Positions 1 through 5,545 of a stretch of 5,545 nucleotides of DNA are shown here, in pieces. The translations under genes were made by a program, and so were the position numbers. Within the stretch, counting starts at the first letter, position 1. The number at the start of each line of letters is the position of its first letter. This DNA is from Planctomycetaceae bacterium. Lineage in GTDB: Bacteria > Planctomycetota > Planctomycetia > Pirellulales > Thermoguttaceae. The notes under the pieces are model-generated. The model worked only from the letters and a program-made list of their open reading frames with translations. It did not search any database and was not told where the DNA came from. Location: contig JAIRLW010000026.1 in the NCBI GenBank assembly GCA_031259095.1, positions 1 through 5,545 on the forward strand, in the 5' to 3' direction.

Positions 1-9
1 AAAACAAAA

Positions 10-1188
10 ATGAAAACAAAAAAATCCCCCCAATTATTATTTCTCCTGGTATTGCTGGGAATATTTTCTGTAACTACACTTTGGACAACGGATGCTGCGG
101 CGCAGCGGCGTTTAAGACAAAGACAAACTTTCTCCCAACAATCCGTTACACAAAACGTTCAAACGCGAAGTACCGGACAGAATAGTCCGCAACAAACTCC
201 TACGCCTAAACCGGAGAAACAAAATTACGCATTGCTTATCGGTATCAATAAATACGCCGCCGATACAGAAACGTTGCGCCGTAAAAATTCAGAGGAACGC
301 GGTTATCTTGCTTTTAATTCATTGAAATATTGTATCGCGGACATGGAAGGGTTACGCAATGCTTTAGTCAAGGGAAAATATGCCGATAAAGAAAATATTA
401 TTCTTTTGACCGATGATAATAAAGACGAAAATCGGCGTCCCACTTGTGCGAATATTATTAAGTATCTCAATGAATTTAACAGTAAAGCCAAAGACAACGA
501 CGCCATTCTTGTTGCTTTTGCGGGACATGGTGTTGCATTGCCGAGTACGCAAAATAATCAGAACGGTACCCAGAGTTATCTTTGTCCGATGGACGCCGAA
601 GTTTCACGTAACACTGATTCCGGCGAATGGGAAACGAATAATTCGCTGATTCCGTTGTCGTTGTTGTTTAGCGGTTCCGAAGAGAAAAGAGGTGTTCGCA
701 AAATCGCTATTCTTGATGCCTGCCGTAATGTCGGAGAGGTTCAGGGCGGAGGACGCAGCGGCATGTCCTTTGTTCGCGGCGGTGAATCCCAATCATGCGA
801 TCTCCCGAATTTTCAGGAAGACGATCTTGCACGTTTCAAAAAATTAGACCGTTTCGCCAGTTGCGCCGAAGGACAACGGGCCTACGAAGACCCCAACAAA
901 CAACATGGAGTCTATTCTAATTTTTTGATTGAAGGACTTGGAGGAAAGGCTGATACTGATAATAACGGTGAAATTACAATATATGAATTAGCTCAATATG
1001 TTGCGGGAAATACGTATGAATATGTCCAAGATACTTTTAAGCAAGAACAAAGCCCAACTTATTCCTCAAGTGAATCGGTACCCTTTACTATTGCTTTTTG
1101 TACCAAACAAAAAATACCGCCGCCACCTCCGCCGCCAATACCGCCGCCACCAAAATCCAAATCACTGTCTAATCCCATAGTCAAGTGA
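10..1188 (+). CDS. Secreted caspase-family (peptidase C14) protein with EF-hand-type loop and polyproline C-terminus
   Basis: Predicted cysteine endopeptidase of the caspase/metacaspase fold (C14), acting outside the cytoplasm. A signal peptide is visible: basic start (MKTKK), hydrophobic core at about residues 8-24, and a likely cleavage site after DAAA (A31). Residues 32-70 are a Gln/Arg/Thr/Pro-rich, probably disordered linker. The caspase domain starts at YALLIGINKY (73-82). The catalytic His is H173 in VAFAGHGV, after a hydrophobic strand, and the catalytic Cys is C238 in IAILDACRN. Both are intact. After the small-subunit-like segment VYSNFLIEGL comes a textbook 12-residue EF-hand loop at 315-326 (D315, D317, N319, G320, E321, I322, E326). 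The C-terminus carries seven prolines, Ile, then four prolines (370-381). The start is chosen because it gives the signal peptide directly; only 9 nt of upstream sequence are visible and they contain no Shine-Dalgarno motif. The stop is 51 nt before the next caspase gene, so the two are probably co-transcribed. Family assignment is firm; substrate and biological role are unknown. Confidence 0.93.
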   Translation: MKTKKSPQLLFLLVLLGIFSVTTLWTTDAAAQRRLRQRQTFSQQSVTQNVQTRSTGQNSPQQTPTPKPEKQNYALLIGINKYAADTETLRRKNSEERGYLAFNSLKYCIADMEGLRNALVKGKYADKENIILLTDDNKDENRRPTCANIIKYLNEFNSKAKDNDAILVAFAGHGVALPSTQNNQNGTQSYLCPMDAEVSRNTDSGEWETNNSLIPLSLLFSGSEEKRGVRKIAILDACRNVGEVQGGGRSGMSFVRGGESQSCDLPNFQEDDLARFKKLDRFASCAEGQRAYEDPNKQHGVYSNFLIEGLGGKADTDNNGEITIYELAQYVAGNTYEYVQDTFKQEQSPTYSSSESVPFTIAFCTKQKIPPPPPPPIPPPPKSKSLSNPIVK

Positions 1189-1239
1189 AATTATGAATAG
1201 ATGAATCAAAAAAATCCCCCTCAACAAAAAACTTAATTT

Positions 1240-4179
1240 ATGAACAAAATTTTTAACAGTTACATTTATCGCTGTATTCCCGTTTCAATATTTCTTCTAT
1301 TTTTATTCTTGTTACCGTTATCCTTACTTCCGGCGGAAGAAAATAGAACGAATCGGCTTTTTGTTTTTGTTATTGCCGTTTCTTATGACAACGGTATTGA
1401 CGAAAATATTGCGCCGCTTTCTTTTGTTCAGGACGACGTCCAGAATTTTCTGTGGACATTGCGTCAATGGACGTCGAAAGATTGTGTGATTCGGACATTG
1501 CTTGAAAACAGCAGCAGGGAACCAACCGGAAAAAATATCGAACAAGAACTCACAAAACGATTGTCCGAATGCCGCGAAACCGATACGGTTCTTGTTTATT
1601 TTCGGGGTTATCGTTATAAAAACGCCGTTCTTGTTCCCGATGAAGAGAAAAAGTCTTATCAGACTATTTCTACGGATTGGTTGCAGCAGCAACTGGCGCG
1701 CAGTTCCGTCCGGTCAAAATTATTGATCCTGGACAGCGATTTTGTTTCGGAAATGAAAACCGATACTGAAAAACTGTTTGATTCCGACCTTTCATCAACA
1801 ATCTCAACGCATGATGTTATCACGATTCAGACCAGTCCGTCAGATACGATAAAGGATTCGCAACCGAGTAATTCGAGTAATTATTTTTCGGTATTGAGTT
1901 ATTGGTTGAGCGAAGCGTTACGCGGTAACGCCGATCTCAATTCCGATTCATTCCTTAGTATCGGCGAATTTGTACACTATATTCGAGAAAATATTTCAAA
2001 AACTACAGAAAAAGAAACAATAAAAAAACAAACAATAAATTATAGTATTCCGCCTAATACGGATGAAAAAACCATTCTGACAAAAATACCCGAACCGAAA
2101 ACATTATCCAAGTTTTTGGATCAAGTTACTGTACATCTTTATAAAACGCTGCAACAAAATCGGATTCAACGAGTTGGAATGACGGATTTTCATTGTGCTT
2201 CCCAAGACGGTAATTCAATGTTTGGGCGTTCCGAAGCGGGAATTTTTACGGAATGTTGCGCGGATAAATTGGAATCATTCCTTACTGCCAAATGGAATCA
2301 ATCAGATCAACATTCGCCGGTTATTCTTGACAGAAAAAATACGCGGTTAATATTGCAGAGAAATCGTGTTACGCCGGAAGATTTATTTTTTGAGCGGAGG
2401 TTAAATATTTCTGACACGGAATCGATTCAAGCGGTTATTACCGGAAAAGTTACAGAAGCGTCGAAAAGCGGAATCGGATTGATTACCTGTGAATTATTGC
2501 GGACGTCTGACGGAATGAAACTTGCCCGTTATTCCGCTTTTGTCCGTCTTTCCGAAACGGAATTAGCGGAACTTGGGCGTTCCAGATTTTATGTACGTTC
2601 CGCGAAAAATTCCGTAACAACACGTTCCGTCGGTTCGGGAGAAAACGGCGAAAACGTTTACATGCCTGAAGATTCGGAAACAACGTCCATCTCCGGCGAG
2701 ATAACATTTCCGGTAACATTTGAAGTCAAACGTAACAATTCTTTTGTTCCGGTTGAAAGTTACCGTAATGACGGGCGGATGTATGTACCGTTGGAAAAAG
2801 AGGATATTTATCGTATTCGTATTAAAAATCCGCTTTCGGAAACGGTGATGGTTCGTCTTTTGGTGGACGGTCTTAACACGCTTCCCGAACAGATTGTTCC
2901 GCCGCCGAATACTTCGGGAGATATTACGAAGTACGCCGATTATTTGAAACAGACCGGCGCAATTGTCGTACAAAATGCGAAACGTCTTTTTTATCAGGTT
3001 GCCGCTCCGCGAGGTTTGGACAATGCGCGGTCGTGGATTCTTCGACCGAATCAAAATGCGGTCATTGAAGGATTTTACCATGAAGTCGGGCAATCCGGTT
3101 ATTTTAAGGAATTTTCTGTAACAGACGCCGGTTTATCTCTTGGAACGCAAACTAATTTTACCGGTCAACTTGGTATTGTCAGTATTGGTTTTTTTCGTAC
3201 AGTTTCCGCAACAGAAAAGAAAACGGATGATCAAAATAACGTTCAGGCGCGTTCTGCGCTTGGAACAAGTATGGGAAACCAACAATATCGTCATGTCCGC
3301 GTGGATGCGTCTATTGTTCCCGATAAACTGATTGAATCGCATCAATATTATTACGGTACAACTTCTTTTGAAACAGTTAAAGAACCGCAAACACGACGGG
3401 CGTTACTTGTGGGAATTAACGATTACAAAAATCTTGCATCGCTGCGGTTTGCGGAAAATGATGTTCATGCGATTACCAACCGGTTGATAACTGCCGGTTT
3501 TAATTCCGAAAACATTAATATCATTTCGGGACAGAAATCACTTGTCAAAAAAACGCAACGGGAAATTATTATGCAGCAGATCAAGGAAATAGCGGAAAAA
3601 GCAGGAACCGATGATATGATTTTTGTTGCGTTTTCAGGACATGGAGTTCGTATTGACGGCGTGTCCTATCTTGCTCCGTATGAAGCGGAAATACCGGAAA
3701 AAATTGATGATAAAAAAAATCTATCGACATTGATTTCATTAGATTGGATTTGTGAACAGTTGGAGGCGAGCGAGGCTCAATCGAAAATTCTTTACCTTGA
3801 TGCTTGTCAGGAACGGATTATTAAAGGTGATACCCGATCCGTAGGACGCGGGTTTGCCCCGATTGAAATTAAAAAGGAACGTTTCGCCGTTAAAGAGAAA
3901 AAAACACTCAAAGGCGGTACATTACTTTTATTAACTTCATGCGCTTATGGTGAATATTCACATGAAGTTACGGAATTAAGACATAGTGTTTATACGAATT
4001 TTTTAGTTGAAGGTTTAAAAGGTCATGCCGATCTCAATCAGGATTCTATTATTTCGTTTCGGGAACTTGGACTTTACGCATCGCATAAAACAGAAGAGTA
4101 TGTCCGTAAATATCTCAAAAGCGTACAAAATCCCCAACTTTTCGGATACGGCGACGTTCCGTTAATTAAAAAAGAATAA
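1240..4179 (+). CDS. Exported four-module protein: pseudo-caspase, CsgG/FlgO-like domain, beta-rich 'VDGLN' domain, active caspase
   Basis: The protein is 979 aa. A long hydrophobic stretch (about 13-31), followed by LPAEEN, indicates a signal peptide or an N-terminal membrane anchor. Residues 38-250 align by eye with a caspase domain (strand LFVFVIAVSYD; FVQDDVQNF matching FAENDVHAI of the C-terminal copy). The catalytic His position is Tyr124 (FRGYR instead of FSGHG) and the catalytic Cys position is Asp167 (LILDSD instead of LYLDAC), so this copy should be inactive. It still ends in an EF-hand-type loop (232-243). About 250-305 is a Lys/Thr-rich linker. Residues 309-447 resemble CsgG/FlgO-type domains: RVGMTDF strand, VILDRKNTRLIL, then AVITGKVTE. 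About 485-655 is beta-rich, with VDGLN (542-546), SWILRPNQ and GIVSIGFFR, a pattern found beside caspases and other regulatory modules in exported proteins. Residues 719-979 are an intact caspase: ALLVGINDY, H801 in AFSGHG, C856 in LYLDAC, EF-hand-type loop 931-942. No Shine-Dalgarno motif precedes the ATG; the start is supported by the signal sequence. Domain borders are approximate and the function of the whole chain is not known. Confidence 0.92.
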   Translation: MNKIFNSYIYRCIPVSIFLLFLFLLPLSLLPAEENRTNRLFVFVIAVSYDNGIDENIAPLSFVQDDVQNFLWTLRQWTSKDCVIRTLLENSSREPTGKNIEQELTKRLSECRETDTVLVYFRGYRYKNAVLVPDEEKKSYQTISTDWLQQQLARSSVRSKLLILDSDFVSEMKTDTEKLFDSDLSSTISTHDVITIQTSPSDTIKDSQPSNSSNYFSVLSYWLSEALRGNADLNSDSFLSIGEFVHYIRENISKTTEKETIKKQTINYSIPPNTDEKTILTKIPEPKTLSKFLDQVTVHLYKTLQQNRIQRVGMTDFHCASQDGNSMFGRSEAGIFTECCADKLESFLTAKWNQSDQHSPVILDRKNTRLILQRNRVTPEDLFFERRLNISDTESIQAVITGKVTEASKSGIGLITCELLRTSDGMKLARYSAFVRLSETELAELGRSRFYVRSAKNSVTTRSVGSGENGENVYMPEDSETTSISGEITFPVTFEVKRNNSFVPVESYRNDGRMYVPLEKEDIYRIRIKNPLSETVMVRLLVDGLNTLPEQIVPPPNTSGDITKYADYLKQTGAIVVQNAKRLFYQVAAPRGLDNARSWILRPNQNAVIEGFYHEVGQSGYFKEFSVTDAGLSLGTQTNFTGQLGIVSIGFFRTVSATEKKTDDQNNVQARSALGTSMGNQQYRHVRVDASIVPDKLIESHQYYYGTTSFETVKEPQTRRALLVGINDYKNLASLRFAENDVHAITNRLITAGFNSENINIISGQKSLVKKTQREIIMQQIKEIAEKAGTDDMIFVAFSGHGVRIDGVSYLAPYEAEIPEKIDDKKNLSTLISLDWICEQLEASEAQSKILYLDACQERIIKGDTRSVGRGFAPIEIKKERFAVKEKKTLKGGTLLLLTSCAYGEYSHEVTELRHSVYTNFLVEGLKGHADLNQDSIISFRELGLYASHKTEEYVRKYLKSVQNPQLFGYGDVPLIKKE

Positions 4180-4211
4180 ATCAAATCATTATATTAAATT
4201 ATCGAAACATG

Positions 4212-4293
4212 ATTTTGTAATAAAATTTCAATAATTAGTTATTAAAAAATATAATACTCCTTACACTTTAAAATTCGGTTTTTATTACAAAAT
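4212..4293. repeat. Perfect 14-bp AT-rich inverted repeat with 54-nt spacer
   Basis: ATTTTGTAATAAAA at 4212-4225 is the exact reverse complement of TTTTATTACAAAAT at 4280-4293. The match stops abruptly at both ends of each arm. The spacer is AT-rich and non-coding. The right arm ends 16 nt before the GC-hairpin element begins. It could be a pair of protein-binding half-sites, a stem in the 3' UTR of the caspase mRNA, or the trace of a small inserted element. The DNA is AT-rich, so a chance match is less unlikely than in balanced sequence, but 14 perfect pairs at this distance is still notable. The symmetry is certain; the function is not known. Confidence 0.6.
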
Positions 4294-4309
4294 AGAAGTT
4301 CACCTCAAA

Positions 4310-4523
4310 CGCCCCAACGGGGCAATCAGCATTAGCGTAGGGCAACGCCCTACGAAATGATGAAACAACAATCAAAGCCCTGAAAGGGCGAAAGCCTAAT
4401 AAGATTCATTATTTTCAAAAAAATACAGATTCCATACTTGCGCCCTTTCAGGGCTTTATTTTCAAGGGAAATACGATTCGTAGGGCGTTGCCCTACGCTC
4501 ATGCTTGTTGCCCCGTTGGGGCG
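4310..4523. repeat. Mirror-symmetric palindromic element of six GC-rich hairpins (REP/BIME-like)
   Basis: Each arm carries three short hairpins, in opposite order. Left arm: GCCCCAACGGGGC (4311-4323), CGTAGGGCAACGCCCTACG (4336-4354), GCCCTGAAAGGGC (4377-4389). Right arm: GCCCTTTCAGGGC (4442-4454), CGTAGGGCGTTGCCCTACG (4479-4497), GCCCCGTTGGGGC (4510-4522). The arms also pair with each other: 16 bp (4310-4325 with 4508-4523), 23 bp (4334-4356 with 4477-4499) and 17 bp (4374-4390 with 4441-4457). The centre, 4391-4440, is AT-rich and unpaired. Linkers between hairpins have diverged (22 versus 24 nt between the second and third), while all stems are perfect. The GC-rich stems contrast sharply with the AT-rich surroundings. 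The layout resembles an inverted pair of repetitive extragenic palindromes, dispersed non-autonomous repeats sometimes moved by Y1 (RAYT) transposases. No transposase gene and no clear target duplication is visible here. That it is dispersed elsewhere in the genome is inference. Confidence 0.85.
4374..4463 (+). terminator. Possible terminator within the hairpin element
   Basis: The 17-bp perfect stem 4374-4390 / 4441-4457 (loop of 50 nt), or alternatively the small local hairpin 4442-4454, is followed by the T-rich stretch TTTATTTTC (4455-4463). This could end the transcript from the upstream caspase genes. Against it: the local stem is only 5 bp, the T tract is interrupted, and the site is about 260 nt after the stop codon. 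No better intrinsic terminator is visible between 4180 and 4310. Confidence 0.25.
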
Positions 4524-4799
4524 AAATGTTATAAAATATTTTGGCGGGAACACAAGAATAAATGGTAACGTATTTCAATGCAAAAGAACTTAAAAATTTA
4601 ACTGCTCTTTTTTATATTAAAAAAATTACAAAAATAAAAACTGAAATTTCAAGTGTAATGAGTATATCAATCAATTGTCCGCAAAGGGTTAGTAAAATAG
4701 ACCGTTACAGTTTACAGCGTTCACAGAGAGAGACTATTTTTTGAAGTTTTCAATCTAGTTTAGGGAAATTATCATATCTTTAATTATTTATTTTGAACA

Positions 4800-5545
4800 A
4801 TGTCATTTTTATCTATTGGTTTTTTAGTTTGCGGTCTTGCAGCGGTGATTCCGATTTTTGTTCACATGATTCATCGGCAAAATCTGCGTGAATTACCGTT
4901 TTCTTCGTTGCGGTTTATTCGAATTAGTGAACAGAAAACACGAAACAAACGGCGTATTCAGGATTTGTTCCTATTATTGTTGCGAATGGCTGTGTTGGCT
5001 TTGATTGCTGTCGGGCTTGCCAATCCCACAATTCGTAATTTAAGTAACCTTTGGGGCGGCGCACAAACTTCAGCAGTGATCATTCTGGATAATTCCGCAA
5101 GTATGGGAACAATTGACGGAACTGTTCCGCGTATTGACACGGCACTTGCCCAAGCGGAAAAAATTCTCGACGAACTCGGAAATGGCGACAATATTGCGGT
5201 GATTGTTCCTTGCGGTACGGCATTTCCGGAAAACGGGCAACTCTTCTCAAGTCAGGATAAAGTCCGCAAAGTTCTTCGTGATACAAAAATTTCGTTTGAA
5301 AAAACCGATCTTGCCGCCGCAGTTCATCAAGCCCGTTCATTGCTGGTCAAAGCCCAAACTCCGTCGAAATTGATTTTCGTAATCAGCGACCAGCAAACGG
5401 TTTCATGGCAACATCAGAAAATTGTTACTCCCGACGTTTCAAATAGTAATAACAACAACGATAACAATAACGATAACAGAAATAAAAATGAAAATGCCGC
5501 GATAAATAAAACTGTTCAAAATATTCAAAACACTCAAACGGTTCA
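4800..5545 (+). CDS. BatA-type membrane protein with vWA domain (5' part, cut by window end)
   Basis: ATG at 4800 opens a frame that stays open to the last base (248 complete codons). The N-terminus is a typical BatA / double-transmembrane region: a first membrane segment at about 4-22, then HRQNLRELPFSSLRFI (25-40), the family's conserved block, then a basic stretch (KTRNKRRIQD), then a second membrane segment at about 55-74. A vWA domain follows with the metal-ion-dependent adhesion site complete: D97-x-S99-x-S101 in LDNSASMG, T169 in EKTDLAAA, and D197 in VISDQQ. Residues 212-231 are extremely Asn/Asp-rich. By analogy with the family, the vWA domain faces the periplasm; related Bat proteins occur beside MoxR ATPases and DUF58 proteins and have been linked to stress tolerance or envelope functions, but the precise role is unsettled. 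Here the upstream neighbours are caspase genes rather than MoxR/DUF58, and a 620-nt gap makes a separate promoter likely. No Shine-Dalgarno motif is seen. The start is supported by alignment with the usual family N-terminus. Any further domains and the C-terminal end lie outside the window. Confidence 0.9.
   Translation, partial: MSFLSIGFLVCGLAAVIPIFVHMIHRQNLRELPFSSLRFIRISEQKTRNKRRIQDLFLLLLRMAVLALIAVGLANPTIRNLSNLWGGAQTSAVIILDNSASMGTIDGTVPRIDTALAQAEKILDELGNGDNIAVIVPCGTAFPENGQLFSSQDKVRKVLRDTKISFEKTDLAAAVHQARSLLVKAQTPSKLIFVISDQQTVSWQHQKIVTPDVSNSNNNNDNNNDNRNKNENAAINKTVQNIQNTQTV
5445..5500 (+). repeat. Low-complexity AAC/GAT/AAT tract encoding Asn/Asp-rich stretch
   Basis: A simple-sequence tract inside the BatA/vWA gene, built from Asn and Asp codons. 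It includes a 12-nt near-repeat with AACGATAAC at 5457-5465 and again at 5469-5477. It lies directly after the last visible vWA motif (VISDQQTVSW), so it probably encodes a flexible surface loop or interdomain linker. The frame is maintained because all units are multiples of three. Confidence 0.7.

Larger units (their letters stand above)
4180..4799. other. 620-nt intergenic region, no convincing gene
   Basis: This gap separates the large caspase gene from the BatA/vWA gene. It holds a 14-bp AT-rich inverted repeat (4212-4293) and a 214-bp GC-hairpin element (4310-4523), described separately. The remainder, mainly 4524-4799, is AT-rich with long A and T runs. The only open frames are one antisense frame built from the hairpin element and a 60-codon Lys/Ile/Ser-rich frame at 4562-4744 with no ribosome binding site and no recognisable domain; both look like chance. 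A promoter for the downstream gene should lie in about 4740-4790. The best match I can see is TATCAT at 4770-4775, with TTTTCA 17 nt upstream at 4747-4752. It is too weak to annotate as a promoter. Confidence 0.75.

Noticed and set aside
2563..3093. 176-codon antisense frame within the large caspase gene
   Set aside because: It lies wholly inside a well-supported gene on the other strand, and its translation is rich in Arg/Asn with no domain; it is a shadow frame.
10..4179. Known caspase-based anti-phage system
   Set aside because: Both proteins have export signals, and no nucleotide cyclase, gasdermin, Cas or other defence partner is visible, so assignment to a defence system is not supported.
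4310..4523. CRISPR array interpretation of the repeated GC-rich palindromes
   Set aside because: Repeats are inverted rather than direct, differ from one another, and have no uniform spacers; no cas gene is present.
4350..4553. Antisense 67-codon open frame across the hairpin element
   Set aside because: Its sequence is a translation of the palindromic stems and linkers (for example NGATSMSVGQRPTN). It has no domain and no ribosome binding site, and it resembles known spurious proteins from such repeats.
4704..4726. Short tandem-like GTTACAG / TTTACAG / GTTCACAG series
   Set aside because: The units are short and imperfect and occur only three times; not enough to call a direct repeat or an operator.
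4562..4744. 60-codon frame upstream of the BatA/vWA gene
   Set aside because: It is Lys/Ile/Ser-rich as expected from AT-rich non-coding DNA, with no ribosome binding site, no hydrophobic or domain pattern, and sequence unlike the flanking genes' codon use. Homologues in relatives would change this view.
4747..4775. Possible sigma-70-like promoter (TTTTCA, 17 nt, TATCAT)
   Set aside because: The upstream box matches only 4 of 6 positions and the region is AT-rich, so matches of this quality are expected by chance. Planctomycete promoter consensus is also uncertain.

Overview
The window looks like a moderately AT-rich bacterial chromosome fragment, most plausibly from a planctomycete or a relative. 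Three things point that way. Two exported multidomain caspase-like (peptidase C14) proteins sit next to each other. A BatA-type double-transmembrane plus von Willebrand factor A (vWA) protein follows. None of the three gene starts has a recognisable Shine-Dalgarno sequence. The taxonomic call is inference; there is no rRNA or other marker gene here.

Layout: (1) 10-1188 (+) is a secreted caspase-family protein of 392 aa with an intact His/Cys dyad, a perfect EF-hand-type loop and a polyproline tail. (2) 1240-4179 (+), 51 nt downstream and probably in the same transcript, is a 979-aa exported protein. It has an N-terminal pseudo-caspase that has lost both catalytic residues, a CsgG/FlgO-like alpha/beta domain, a beta-rich 'VDGLN' domain, and an intact caspase at the C-terminus. 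(3) 4180-4799 is a 620-nt intergenic stretch that I read as non-coding. It holds a perfect 14-bp AT-rich inverted repeat and a 214-bp mirror-symmetric element made of six short GC-rich hairpins, three per arm. (4) 4800-5545 (+) is the 5' part of a BatA/vWA membrane protein that runs off the window.

How the genes may work together: the two caspase genes read as one unit acting outside the cytoplasm. One supplies a simple caspase; the other joins a dead caspase module, a CsgG-like module and a live caspase in one chain. All three caspase modules, including the dead one, are followed at the same place by a 12-residue EF-hand-type acidic loop. This suggests calcium-linked folding or control, as reported for metacaspases, but no substrate can be read from the sequence. 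The BatA/vWA gene lies beyond the repeat element and is probably a separate transcription unit.

The most notable points are the catalytically dead caspase module fused to a live one, and the six-hairpin inverted repeat element.
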